This document shows positions 8,710 through 16,792 of a stretch of 64,000 bases of DNA, piece after piece; the first letter of the stretch is position 1, and each line of letters opens with the position of its first letter. A program made the translations under genes and the position numbers. A model generated the notes under the pieces. It had not been told where the DNA came from and searched no databases. It saw only the letters and a program-made list of their open reading frames with translations. The DNA is from a virus. Location of the stretch: the IMG/VR virus record IMGVR_UViG_3300005327_000002, positions 1 to 64,000 of that record. One strand, 5' to 3'.

Positions 8710-8756
8710 GTCATAGCTTAGTGCTTGACACCCTGTGTGTCATAGAACACTCTATG
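8710..8756. promoter_or_regulatory. Overlapping divergent promoters with GTCATAG operator repeats
   Basis: On the minus strand, ATGACA is followed after 17 nt by TAAGCT, reading into the GntR gene. On the plus strand, a perfect TTGACA (8725-8730) reads the other way, with a weak -10 near 8748-8756. GTCATAG occurs at 8710-8716 and 8739-8745, and its inverse CTATG at 8752-8756. The repeats overlap both promoters, as expected for autorepression plus control of the rightward module. Confidence 0.6.
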
Positions 8757-8872
8757 TGTACGCCCGGCAAGACGGTAGACCCAATCCGCCGGGTGAGATG
8801 ACCCACCAGCCGCCCGGAGGCGACCCGAGAGGGCCCGTGCCGGAAGCGCAAGTCATTTGATAACTGAATGGA

Positions 8873-8935
8873 GACCGGCCGCATGAGCGCCGCCCCTACG
8901 CCGGGGGTGGGCGGGTTCGATGCCCGCGCCGGTCG
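8873..8935 (+). ncRNA. tRNA-like structure lacking a D-arm
   Basis: A perfect 7-bp acceptor stem (GACCGGC 8873-8879 with GCCGGTC 8928-8934) encloses a classic T-arm (GCGGG-TTCGATG-CCCGC, 8911-8927). The centre can form a 5-bp anticodon-like stem (GCCCC/GGGGT) with loop TACGCCG. That loop lacks the expected T at position 33, and there is no room for a D-arm (63 nt in all). No encoded CCA follows directly. It may be a degenerate tRNA, a tRNA mimic or the remnant of a tRNA attachment site. Confidence 0.45.
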
Positions 8936-9065
8936 CTGGCCACCCACCGCCGATCCGGGGAGGACGTCGTGGCCCGTCGTAGGAGGAACGATCCGGCCCC
9001 GGGCCAGGACCCGCTGCCGGGCATAGACGACTACCTCACCGGAATGGCGGCCCCGGGTGGTCACC

Positions 9066-9443
9066 ATGGGTCGCATGACGACCTTGGGAGAACGGACCTG
9101 GTACGCGATCCGTCGCGTGCCGCTGCAGAACAGCCCGCTGTGGGAGTCGCTGCAGAACGGTCAGATGGACCGGGACGTGCTGATGATCGCAGCCGACCCG
9201 GCGATGATCACGGCGGTGCGGGCGGCCGTCCGGATGACCGGCACGCCGGTCAGCAGGCAGGAGGCCGTGGCCCGGCTGCTGTACACCGCCGACCTGGGCC
9301 TGACCGGGCACCAGGCGCAGCAGGGTGCCGCCGCCGTGATCCGGTACGTGCGTAAGCGCAGGAACGAGAGGGAGGAGGCCCGCCGGTGCCCCGCGCCGCA
9401 AGCCGACTCATCGTCCGAGTCACCCGGCCCGATGGCCGCGTGA
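9066..9443 (+). CDS. Small hypothetical protein
   Basis: About 125 residues if ATG 9066 is used; GTG 9057 and ATG 9075 are alternatives, and none has a strong ribosome site. The sequence is protein-like: TWYAIRRVPLQNSPLWESLQ, then MIAADPAMITAVRAAVRMTG, then a basic helix VIRYVRKRRNEREEARR. A short upstream reading frame from GTG 8969 (MARRRRNDPAPGQDPLPG) overlaps in another frame and has a better ribosome site, so the true N-terminus is uncertain. It is the first gene of the rightward transfer-like module. Function unknown. Confidence 0.5.
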   Translation: MGRMTTLGERTWYAIRRVPLQNSPLWESLQNGQMDRDVLMIAADPAMITAVRAAVRMTGTPVSRQEAVARLLYTADLGLTGHQAQQGAAAVIRYVRKRRNEREEARRCPAPQADSSSESPGPMAA

Positions 9444-9553
9444 GTCGGACGGAGGTTCGGGAGACGTCCGGTGGCGCGCCCGCGCCGTCGGAGACCTACC
9501 GGGAGCTGTCGCAGGTCGGGTACCCGCCCTGCCGCTGCCCGGGCTGCAGGTAG
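9386..9553 (+). CDS. Very small Cys-tailed protein
   Basis: A 55-residue frame starting at GTG 9386 with a strong GGGAGGAGG eight nt upstream, overlapping the end of the previous gene. The N-terminus is basic (MPRAASRLIVRVTRPDGRV) and the C-terminus ends in PPCRCPGCR, three cysteines that could bind a metal. A strong terminator follows 15 nt later. No family is recognised; the ribosome site and codon bias argue that it is real. Confidence 0.55.
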   Translation: MPRAASRLIVRVTRPDGRVSRTEVRETSGGAPAPSETYRELSQVGYPPCRCPGCR

Positions 9554-9568
9554 AACAGAGCCCCACGA

Positions 9569-9604
9569 CGAAGGCCCCCGGCGTGATCGCGCCGGGGGCC
9601 TTCG
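9569..9604 (+). terminator. Hairpin terminator before the 9630 gene
   Basis: A perfect 15-bp stem (CGAAGGCCCCCGGCG arm) with a 6-nt loop. The ribosome site of the next gene follows about 10 nt downstream, so read-through must feed it, or an unseen promoter overlaps. Confidence 0.75.
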
Positions 9605-9629
9605 CACTTCTGACGGAAGGAAGCATCCC

Positions 9630-10748
9630 ATGGAGGAGACGAAGGCGCCGCCCCGGCAGACCCGGGTGTGGCGTGATCCGCTGAACCTGGCGGCGGTCGT
9701 GATCGCGGCCGTAGTGATCGTGGTGGGTATCCACAACACCGGCGGGGCCATCGGCTACTGGAACGCGATGGGCCTGGCGGCTGGCACGGAGCTGTTCGTG
9801 GGTATCGCGGGCGCGGCCAGCGTCACGGCGGCCCGCAACGGGACCACGGCGCTGGCGGCGCGCCGGATCATGTGGTCCATGCCGCTGGCGGCGGTGGTCG
9901 CCAACGTGGCGATCTACGCCGGGCGGCCGGACTTCCACTGGGCGCAGGCGATGATCAACGCGCTTCCGGCGGCCACCAGCTGCGCCGCGCTGGAGCTGAT
10001 CGCCTACCGCAAGCGCCTGGACATCGCGGCGGAGGACGGCCTGCCGGGCCTGCGCCGATCGGCGGCCGTCGACATCGAGCGGCGCACGATCGCCGACCGG
10101 TTGTCGGCGGACCAGCGGGACCGGGACCGGCGCCTGCAGCTGCGGGAGGCGGAGCTTTTCTTCTGGATCGCCCGGTATGAACGTAAGCGCGGCCCGTCGA
10201 AGTGGTGGGCGGAGCACCGGGTGTGGGGGCTGCTGCGCAGCGCCGCCCTGGACGACCCGGCCCGCACGCAGATGATGTCCGCGACGGTGGACGGCGCGCT
10301 GCGCACGTGGATCAAGGGCAACGGCGGGGCGGGCGCGCTGTCCCGCTTCGCGTCCGTGGCGGAGGTGCCCGGACAGCCGCCGGTGCTGCCGCCGTCCGAG
10401 GCGGACACGGGGGAGGACACCGGGCCGATCTACCTGTCCGACCCGGATGACACCGTCCCGGACAACCCCCCGGACAACGCGGACACGGACGATGAATCCG
10501 CAGGTCAGGCCCCGGACGGCGGGGAGGACAACGCGGACCAGGACCAGGACGTCCCGGACCTGGTCCCCACCGACTGGGACGACCTGATCCCCCTGGAACC
10601 GGGTGCGGCGGAGGCCGTCCAGACGCTCCTGGACCGGGGCCTGTCCGGCCCGGACATCACCCGGATTCTGACCGACCTCCGGCCGAACTGGGACAAGGCG
10701 ACGATCAAGCGCACCGTCCGCCGCAAGACGGCCGCCCAGAAGTCCTGA
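9630..10748 (+). CDS. DUF2637-like (Spd-type) membrane protein with C-terminal soluble domain
   Basis: A 372-residue protein; ATG 9630 follows GGAAGGAAG. Four transmembrane helices lie in residues about 20-120 (LAAVVIAAVVIVVGIH; ELFVGIAGAASVTAA; MPLAAVVANVAIYAG; ALPAATSCAALELIAY). A charged helical domain with many Arg follows, then a long Asp/Pro-rich linker (residues 255-310) and a C-terminal helical domain resembling a resolvase-type HTH (LLDRGLSGPDITRILTDL...DKATIKRTVRRK). DUF2637 proteins sit beside tra genes in actinomycete plasmids and are counted among the Spd or spread functions that pass DNA through septa. The position after the KorSA-like gene and before TraB agrees with this. Confidence 0.65.
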   Translation: MEETKAPPRQTRVWRDPLNLAAVVIAAVVIVVGIHNTGGAIGYWNAMGLAAGTELFVGIAGAASVTAARNGTTALAARRIMWSMPLAAVVANVAIYAGRPDFHWAQAMINALPAATSCAALELIAYRKRLDIAAEDGLPGLRRSAAVDIERRTIADRLSADQRDRDRRLQLREAELFFWIARYERKRGPSKWWAEHRVWGLLRSAALDDPARTQMMSATVDGALRTWIKGNGGAGALSRFASVAEVPGQPPVLPPSEADTGEDTGPIYLSDPDDTVPDNPPDNADTDDESAGQAPDGGEDNADQDQDVPDLVPTDWDDLIPLEPGAAEAVQTLLDRGLSGPDITRILTDLRPNWDKATIKRTVRRKTAAQKS

Positions 10749-10846
10749 CGCTTCCCGGCGCCTCCGGCCAGCACCCGCTGTCCGGCGGCGTCGGAGCCCG
10801 CCAGGGCCCACGAAGAACGCCCCACCGAGACGATTGGAACCCGTCG

Positions 10847-11329
10847 ATGGAGCGCAACGACCAGTCTCCCCTGCCCCTGGACTTCACCGTCCCCGACACC
10901 CCGGCGGCCCTGGACGGGCTGCTGGACCGCATCCCGCCGGGCGTCACCCCGGTGGACGTGCGCCGGATCATCGCGGAGACGCTGGCCAGCCTGCCCCCGC
11001 AGGCGCCCGCCTCTCTGCCCGGACCGTCCCCGGCACCGGCTGCCGACGCCCGCCCGCGCCGCCTCCCCGCGTGGCCGACCACCTGGACGAAGCCCGCCGC
11101 GCTGGGCACCGCCGCGCTGGGGGGCCTGTACGGCGGGACCGCCGCCGTGTCCGCCGCCACCGGCCTGGGCCTGGCGCCCTCCTTCGGCCTGCTGGTCGGC
11201 GTCCCGGCCGCCGGGATCGCCTGGTGGAAGGGCCGGGGCTGGGGCTCCGGCGGCAGCGCCGACGGCCAGCAGTCCACCGCCTGCACCACCACCGTGACCA
11301 CGACCACCACCGTCACCCACCAGCACTGA
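10847..11329 (+). CDS. Small two-helix membrane protein, SpdB-like
   Basis: A 160-residue protein starting at ATG 10847. A Pro/Ala-rich soluble N-terminus (residues 1-80) leads to two hydrophobic helices (AALGTAALGGLYGGTAAVSA and GLLVGVPAAGIAWW), and then a Thr/His tail (TTVTTTTTVTHQH). The architecture matches small Spd/SpdB proteins of Streptomyces plasmids, which help intramycelial plasmid spread together with TraB. Assignment is by architecture and position only. Confidence 0.5.
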   Translation: MERNDQSPLPLDFTVPDTPAALDGLLDRIPPGVTPVDVRRIIAETLASLPPQAPASLPGPSPAPAADARPRRLPAWPTTWTKPAALGTAALGGLYGGTAAVSAATGLGLAPSFGLLVGVPAAGIAWWKGRGWGSGGSADGQQSTACTTTVTTTTTVTHQH

Positions 11330-11344
11330 AAGGACTCCCCGGCC

Positions 11345-11890
11345 ATGACCCAGCAGCAGGAGCCGCCCGTCTTCGGCGGCACGGTGGAGGAGACCCTGCA
11401 GTCCCTGCCGCCGTACATCGCGCACTACGTGCTGAACGTGGGCCGCGACGCCCACCGCATGCAGTCCCAGCTCCACGGCCTGCGGGCGCAGCTGGCCTCC
11501 ACGCACTTCGACCACGACACCCCGGTGGCCCGCCTGGTGCGGGCCCGCCGCCTGGTGCGGCTGTTCGCGCAGGCGGAGCGCGGCCTGCAGGACTCCGTGA
11601 AGGCGCTGGAGAAGTTCCAGGCGGCCTACGTCGCGGAGATGGTCGCCAAGCCCCAGCAGCGGACCGCGAAGGCCCTGGACAAGGCCACCCGGAAGGAGGC
11701 GCAGCAGCTGGAGCGGAAGGTGCGCAACGCGGCGCTGGCGGCCTCCCTGCAGCAGGCCGCGCAGGAGGCGCAGGACGCCGGGTCGGTGTACCAGGCGCCG
11801 GAGCCGAAGGTCCCGGCGCAGGGCGCGGCGGACCGTCCCCGGTCGGTGTCGGAGACGCTGGCGGACCTCCTGAAGAAGCAGACCGCGTGA
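11345..11890 (+). CDS. Helical coiled-coil protein of transfer module
   Basis: A 181-residue protein starting at ATG 11345. It is almost wholly helical and charged (LVRARRLVRLFAQAERGL; KALDKATRKEAQQLERKVRNAAL). No membrane segment or active site is visible. Its stop overlaps the start of the next gene (GTGA), and it follows the Spd-like gene by 15 nt, so it belongs to the same operon. Unknown function; a structural or adaptor role is plausible. Confidence 0.55.
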   Translation: MTQQQEPPVFGGTVEETLQSLPPYIAHYVLNVGRDAHRMQSQLHGLRAQLASTHFDHDTPVARLVRARRLVRLFAQAERGLQDSVKALEKFQAAYVAEMVAKPQQRTAKALDKATRKEAQQLERKVRNAALAASLQQAAQEAQDAGSVYQAPEPKVPAQGAADRPRSVSETLADLLKKQTA

Positions 11891-12069
11891 GCGGCCAGCA
11901 GTCCCCGGCGCGGGGCGGTCAGCGGTTCTGGCAGGAGCGTTTCGACGCCGTGAAGGACGACGCCGGGTACCTGCGGGTGGTCCTGCAGTGGGCGCTTCGA
12001 CAGGCGAAGGCGAAGGACCGTCGGCGGGAGCTGGCGGAGTACATCCGGGCCTGGCCGCACTTCAAGTGA
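11887..12069 (+). CDS. Small basic protein
   Basis: A 60-residue protein translationally coupled to the gene before it (GTGA overlap at 11887). It reads SGQQSPARGGQRFWQERFDA and continues into a basic amphipathic helix (LRQAKAKDRRRELAEYIRAW). It is followed by a hairpin terminator. Family not recognised. Confidence 0.55.
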   Translation: MSGQQSPARGGQRFWQERFDAVKDDAGYLRVVLQWALRQAKAKDRRRELAEYIRAWPHFK

Positions 12070-12102
12070 CCGCTACGCAGCGTCACCAATTCATCTTCAT
12101 CA

Positions 12103-12159
12103 TGGGCCCCCGTCGGACGACCGGCGGGGGCCCACCGTATACGCGCGTGCATACGCGCG
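12103..12159 (+). terminator. Terminator plus ATACGCGCG direct repeat upstream of 12175
   Basis: Arms 12103-12116 and 12121-12134 form a 14-bp stem with one G-T pair and a 4-nt loop. Directly after it, ATACGCGCG occurs twice (12139-12147 and 12151-12159), 12 bp apart, immediately before the ribosome site. The repeat could be an operator or translational control site. Confidence 0.55.
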
Positions 12160-12174
12160 AGGAGGTGACCGGCT

Positions 12175-14109
12175 GTGTCCGGTGATGTGATCGAGTTCCC
12201 CGGCGGCGCGGCGCCGCCGGAGGCCGCCTGGACCCCTCCCGTGGACGGCCGGGACATGCCGTGGTGGAGCAGTGACAGCTCCTCCGCGCTGCGCCTGGAG
12301 TCGCCCCCGGCGAGCACTCCGGCCCCCGGGTCGGCGGCGGTCCCGGCGACGTTCGCGGCCCCTGCGCCGCCCGCCGGTGCGGCTGGTTCGGCGGGGGTGG
12401 GCGGGGCGGAGACGGTGGCCGTGTCGGTCTCCGCGCTGGCCGCGCTGACGGTGGCGACGGTGGGGGCGCTGGTGTCCGTCACCGCGTCGCTGGCGGAGCG
12501 GGCGGCGGCCTGGCGCAAGGGCGGCGAGAAGCCCGGCACGGGGGGCCTCACGGGCTCCGGCGGCGGGTCTTCCGGCGTCCCGGGCGGGGGCAGCCGGGGC
12601 GGAGGTTCTGGCGGAGGCCCTGGAGGGCTTTCTGGCGGCCGTGGAGGGCCCGGCGGGTCCCAGTCGGCGCAGCAGGGCTCGGGAGGGCGTCAGGGGCCGC
12701 CTGGAGGGCCGCAGGACCGCCAGCGCGACCGGCGCCAGGGTGGTGGAAACGACCGTCCCGGCGGGCCGCACTCCCCCGGCAGCCCGGGCCCGGGGCGGGG
12801 TGGACAGGACCCGCACAAGGGCGGGAAGGGTCCCGCCCCGGCCACTGGCGGTACGTCCGGCGGGGGCGGACAGGCCCCCGGGGCGAAGGCGTCCGGGGGC
12901 GGACACGGCAGCCGGACAGGGGCGGACAAGGGCGCGGACAAGCCGCCCGCGAAGACCCCGGACAAGGCGGACAAGGGGGCGGACAAGACCACCACCGCCA
13001 AGGGCGCCAAGCCCGACACCGCCGCCGCCCCGGACAAGGCGTCCGCCCCGAAGGACCGCAGCTCAGCAGGCGCCGGGGGCAAGTCGCCCGGCAAGGGCGC
13101 GGACAAGGCGCCGTCCGGGCCGGACATGTCCAAGGACCCGTCCGCGAAGGGCGCGGACAAGACCGCGTCCGCCTCGGGCGCGGGGGCGGACACGGGGGCG
13201 GACAAGCCGGACAGCCTGGCGGACGCCCTGGGCGCCCCGACCGGTCCGGGGGCGGACAAGGCCTCCTCCGGGGCGGACACGGGGGCGGACGGGCCCGCGC
13301 CGTCCACCGATCCGTCTGCCGATCCGGGCGGCACCCCCGGCGCCGACGCGGGCGCGGAGGACGACGCCGACGCGGAGGAGCCGGAGGAGGACCGGCGGGA
13401 GCACTTCCGCTTCTCCTACGCGGAGTGGAAGCGCCAGAAGGCGGAGGAGCAGGCGCGCCTGAAGGCGGAGTGGGAGGGCCGCCGGGAGCAGGAGGAGAAG
13501 GAGAGGGCGACGGGCTGGGCCGGGGTGCCGACCACGGAGCACTGGGTGTCGGAGCGCACCGACCGGCCGAAGGGGCCGCGCACCCCGGTGGCCGCCGTCC
13601 GGCCCGCCGCGAAAGTTGAGCGACCGGGACTCAACCCGGGGACAGGAGCAGCACCCATGACCGTGCCCGTCACCACCGGCCCGGGTGTCCAGATCCACCT
13701 GCGCGCCAGCGGGGCCGACCTGGAGCCCGACCAGGTCACCGACATCAGCGCCGTGGAGGCGGTGCGCCGCTACGGCGCGCTGGCCGCCGAGATCGGCAAC
13801 GACAACGACCGCGCAGGCGAGCTGGAGGAGGAGCTGATCAAGCTGGGAGACCGCCTGGACGACTTCCGCCGCCAGCTGAAGCGGCAGAACGTCAAGGGCC
13901 GGACGCAGCGCAGGGCCAAACGGCTGCGCGACCGGGCCGCTGACGCGGCGGCGCTGGCTGCAGAGCTGTACGCCTCCGCCACCGACGGCTGGGAGCAGGC
14001 CCTGGAGACCCAGGCCTACCTGGAGGACCACTACGTGCCGGTCACCGACACCACGGCCGACATGGGCCTGACCACCCCGTCCACCCGCGAACACAACCAG
14101 GAGGGCTGA
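12175..14109 (+). CDS. Gly-rich, ADK-repeat membrane protein of transfer module
   Basis: A 644-residue protein from GTG 12175 (GAGGAGG upstream). Residues about 80-105 form one hydrophobic segment (VAVSVSALAALTVATVGALVSV). Then come a Gly/Ser-rich stretch (about 120-250), a disordered stretch with many ADKGADK-type repeats (about 245-370), an acidic patch and a Lys/Glu/Arg coiled coil (WKRQKAEEQARLKAEWEGRR). The last 150 residues are a helical domain that might also be made separately from ATG 13657, which has its own GGAG site. It resembles anchored, extended transfer proteins in architecture only. It stops 3 nt before the next gene. Confidence 0.55.
   Translation: MSGDVIEFPGGAAPPEAAWTPPVDGRDMPWWSSDSSSALRLESPPASTPAPGSAAVPATFAAPAPPAGAAGSAGVGGAETVAVSVSALAALTVATVGALVSVTASLAERAAAWRKGGEKPGTGGLTGSGGGSSGVPGGGSRGGGSGGGPGGLSGGRGGPGGSQSAQQGSGGRQGPPGGPQDRQRDRRQGGGNDRPGGPHSPGSPGPGRGGQDPHKGGKGPAPATGGTSGGGGQAPGAKASGGGHGSRTGADKGADKPPAKTPDKADKGADKTTTAKGAKPDTAAAPDKASAPKDRSSAGAGGKSPGKGADKAPSGPDMSKDPSAKGADKTASASGAGADTGADKPDSLADALGAPTGPGADKASSGADTGADGPAPSTDPSADPGGTPGADAGAEDDADAEEPEEDRREHFRFSYAEWKRQKAEEQARLKAEWEGRREQEEKERATGWAGVPTTEHWVSERTDRPKGPRTPVAAVRPAAKVERPGLNPGTGAAPMTVPVTTGPGVQIHLRASGADLEPDQVTDISAVEAVRRYGALAAEIGNDNDRAGELEEELIKLGDRLDDFRRQLKRQNVKGRTQRRAKRLRDRAADAAALAAELYASATDGWEQALETQAYLEDHYVPVTDTTADMGLTTPSTREHNQEG
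13657..14109 (+). other. Possible internal start giving a 150-residue C-terminal product
   Basis: ATG 13657 is in frame, preceded by ACAGGAGCAGCACCC, and lies just after a GTTGAG...CTCAAC dyad (about 13615-13635). The product would be the helical domain MTVPVTTGPGVQIHLRASG through NQEG. Composition changes sharply here from disordered to folded, which suggests a fusion of two ancestral genes. Confidence 0.35.
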
Positions 14110-14112
14110 CCG

Positions 14113-14583
14113 ATGGCGAAGGACCTGATCCCCCGGGGTGACGGGAAGAAGCCGAAGAAGACGGCGGGCGAATGGATGGTGGACGCGGTGGTGGACACCG
14201 CCGTGGCCGCCGCCGGTGCCGTCAACTACGTCAACACCCAGGCCGCGATGCTCGCCCTGTCGGCCAAGTTGCGCGTCACCGTGGCCCGGGTGGAGGCCCT
14301 GCAGCGCCGCAAGCGCGCCCGGGCGCAGCAGGCCACCCGGGTGCACGGCCTGCTGGAGCGGGCCGGGGTCAGCGGGGAGGGCCTGGCCCGGGCGCAGGAG
14401 ACCGCCGACGCCATGGCCGCCCACGCCCAGGCCTGCGACGAACTGGCCGCCGAACTGGCCGGTGTGGCGCGGGACGCCCAGGCGGTGCAGCAGACGCACC
14501 AGGCCGAATACGGCCCGATCAAAGAGACGGTCGACGCAATGGGCGTCGACCAGGCCCGCGCCGGGTTCTACGAGACGAAGTAG
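14113..14583 (+). CDS. Helical protein of transfer module
   Basis: A 156-residue protein starting at ATG 14113, three nt after the preceding stop. A weakly hydrophobic segment (VDAVVDTAVAAAGAVNYV) near residue 25 is followed by a long Ala/Arg/Glu helical region (RVEALQRRKRARAQQATRVHGL). It lies between the ADK-repeat protein and the TraB-like ATPase with tight spacing, so it is a likely partner in the same complex. Not recognised by family. Confidence 0.55.
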   Translation: MAKDLIPRGDGKKPKKTAGEWMVDAVVDTAVAAAGAVNYVNTQAAMLALSAKLRVTVARVEALQRRKRARAQQATRVHGLLERAGVSGEGLARAQETADAMAAHAQACDELAAELAGVARDAQAVQQTHQAEYGPIKETVDAMGVDQARAGFYETK

Positions 14584-14596
14584 GAGGGGAACGCAG

Positions 14597-16792
14597 ATGC
14601 ACGCCCGATGGATCATCGCCCCCGCTGCCGCCGTGGTGCTGTGCGCCACCGGCAGCCCCGCCACCGCCCTGGTCGCCGGAGGAACCGGCGTGCTGGTCGG
14701 CGCCGGACTGCTGAAGACCGACTGGAGCAAGCTGGCCCACCGCACCCTGGAGTGGACCCGCCGGGGCCTGTGCGTGATCACCGGCTGCGCCCTGCACGCC
14801 TTCGCCGCGACCGGCCACCTGGAGAGCCCCGGCCTGTGGGCCGCCGGGGCCGCCTGGGCGGCGGGGTCCATGTTCCTGTGGCCCCGCCGGTCGCGGGCGC
14901 CGCGCCTGTCCCGCCAGGTCGTCCTGCCGCTGCCCGCGCCCCGGGTGGAGGCCATCGACCCGGAGGCCGACCGGCGGCGCACCTTCGAGATGGCCCCGGC
15001 GGCGTGGGCCGCCGACCCCCGGCAGGCCTGGAACCTGGCCATCGCCCGGGAGGCCGCCCCCGGGGTGACCATGCTGGAGTACACCGCCGGGGAGGACGGC
15101 GCCTTCACCGCCGTGCTGCACGCCGGGCACGGCCAGCCGATGCCGCACCTGGACCTGCGCAAGGTGGAGGCGATGGCGGGGCTGCCCGCCAAGTCCCTGG
15201 AGCTGGAGCCGGTGGAGGGCGCCAGCCCGTCCTACGGGCGGCTGCGCTCCTGGGGCTCCGGAGCGGCCTCCGACGGGTACGGCAGCGACCTGGAGCGGGA
15301 CTGGGCCCGGCTGGTGGCCGGTGCGGGCGGTCCGGCGCCCGGCACCCGGGTGCGGACCGTGCGCCGGGCCGACAACGGCGTGCGGGTGCTGATCGAGCGC
15401 AACGACGGGGAGCCGCTGTCGGTCGACGTCGCCCGGCTGGCCACGAAGCTGGGCCTGGGGGAGACACCGGAGCTGCTGGTGGTCGACAAGCGCAACGTCT
15501 CCGCCGTGGTGTCGATCTACGACCGGGACCCGCTGGCGTCTATGCCCAACGCGGCGCTGGAGCTGCTGCAGTGCAACGACGCCGGGGAGGTGACCCTGGG
15601 CCTGACCCACGACGGGAAGCCCGGCCGGATCAAGCTGATCGATCCGAAGCGCGGCGCAGTCCACTCCTTCGTCGTGGGCATGACCGGGTCCGGGAAGTCG
15701 CAGCTGGCCCTGCTGTGCGTGATCGCGGAGCGGGTCAACGGCATCGCCTCCCGGGTCCTGGACTGCGGCGGCGCCGGGATGCCGGAGCTGGAGGGCCGGG
15801 TGCCGTACTTCAAGGGCGTGCCCGCCGTCCTGCAGGAGCTGCAGCGCCTGACCCGGGAGGCCGCCTGGCGCAAACAGGAGCTGGCCCGCCTGGGCGTGGG
15901 TTCGATCGCCGACCTGGCGCCGGAGGACCAGCCCTTCCCGTACCTGAACGTCAGCATCGATGAGTTCAACGCGCTCTCCCGCTGGCCGGACGCCAAGGCC
16001 CGCAAGCGCGCCCGCGCGATCTGCGAGACGGCCGTCTCGGAGTGGCGCAAGCTCGGCATCGGCTTCCGCATCCTGGGCCAGTCGCTCCTGCTGGCCGACA
16101 TGCTGGGCTCCAACGTCCTGCGGGAGCAGGGCCGCTCCGGCGGCGGCGTCATGCTGCGGGTCGCCTCCGACATGACCGCCCGCAAGTCGCTGGAAGGCCT
16201 GGTGGACGACACGGACACGATCGTCAACGTCCCGCCGTACGTGCTGCGCCCCCTCACGGAGGAGGAGCTGCTGGCCGGGGCGGAGGAGGAGAAGCAGCCG
16301 ACCTACGGCGCCGGGTACGTCCTGGACGGCGCCCGGGCGCTGAAGTTCCGGGCGCTGAACGTCTCCCCGAAGATCATCACCGGGATGCTGGACGCCACCC
16401 ACGAAGTGCTCACCGGGGACGGCTGGCAGGGCGTGGAGGGCATGCCCGTCCCGGCTGCCAAGGGCGACGCTGACGACGAAGACGGGGACGACGACTACGG
16501 GGACGGGGAGGACTGGGCCGACGACGCGGACGACGATGCGGACGACCCGCAGGAGGAGGCGGACGGACCGGCCACCGTGGCGGACGTCATCCTGCGGGTG
16601 CTGGCCGACACGGACGACCCCATGCAGACCGCCGACATCGTCTCCGCCGTCCGGGCGCGCCTTGACGTCGGATCGGGGGCCGTGCAGAACAAGATCAGCG
16701 ACATGGCCCGCTCCGGGGAGATCGCCCGCCTCAAGCGCGGCCTGTACCGGCTGGCGAGCGTCTCGGGAGGTTCGAGTGGCGACGACGACTGA
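14597..16792 (+). CDS. TraB/FtsK-type DNA translocase
   Basis: A 731-residue protein; ATG 14597 was chosen for the perfect AGGAGGGG seven nt upstream. Three to four hydrophobic segments occupy residues about 4-95. The ATPase core has Walker A GMTGSGKS (361-368) and Walker B LNVSIDEF with D455/E456. A very acidic linker (about residues 620-650) precedes a C-terminal winged helix (DVILRVLADTDDPMQTADIV...KRGLYRLA). Actinomycete TraB proteins are membrane-anchored hexameric pumps that move double-stranded DNA between mycelia and recognise 8-bp repeats through their C-terminal winged helix. Context (GntR repressor, Spd-like genes) supports transfer rather than chromosome segregation. A packaging-related role in the phage cycle cannot be excluded. 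Confidence 0.85.
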   Translation: MHARWIIAPAAAVVLCATGSPATALVAGGTGVLVGAGLLKTDWSKLAHRTLEWTRRGLCVITGCALHAFAATGHLESPGLWAAGAAWAAGSMFLWPRRSRAPRLSRQVVLPLPAPRVEAIDPEADRRRTFEMAPAAWAADPRQAWNLAIAREAAPGVTMLEYTAGEDGAFTAVLHAGHGQPMPHLDLRKVEAMAGLPAKSLELEPVEGASPSYGRLRSWGSGAASDGYGSDLERDWARLVAGAGGPAPGTRVRTVRRADNGVRVLIERNDGEPLSVDVARLATKLGLGETPELLVVDKRNVSAVVSIYDRDPLASMPNAALELLQCNDAGEVTLGLTHDGKPGRIKLIDPKRGAVHSFVVGMTGSGKSQLALLCVIAERVNGIASRVLDCGGAGMPELEGRVPYFKGVPAVLQELQRLTREAAWRKQELARLGVGSIADLAPEDQPFPYLNVSIDEFNALSRWPDAKARKRARAICETAVSEWRKLGIGFRILGQSLLLADMLGSNVLREQGRSGGGVMLRVASDMTARKSLEGLVDDTDTIVNVPPYVLRPLTEEELLAGAEEEKQPTYGAGYVLDGARALKFRALNVSPKIITGMLDATHEVLTGDGWQGVEGMPVPAAKGDADDEDGDDDYGDGEDWADDADDDADDPQEEADGPATVADVILRVLADTDDPMQTADIVSAVRARLDVGSGAVQNKISDMARSGEIARLKRGLYRLASVSGGSSGDDD

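Noticed and set aside
8969-9443. A frameshift joining the frame from GTG 8969 to the 9066 gene
   Set aside because: A stop in the second frame at 9024-9026 limits the joint, and no slippery run is visible. Two overlapping starts are a simpler reading.
12540-13330. CRISPR-like array in the Gly-rich/ADK region
   Set aside because: Repeats are short, irregular and codon-periodic with no spacer structure.
13063-15192. A 709-residue minus-strand frame opposite the transfer module
   Set aside because: Shadow of the ADK-repeat and TraB-like genes, with no ribosome site or recognisable domain.
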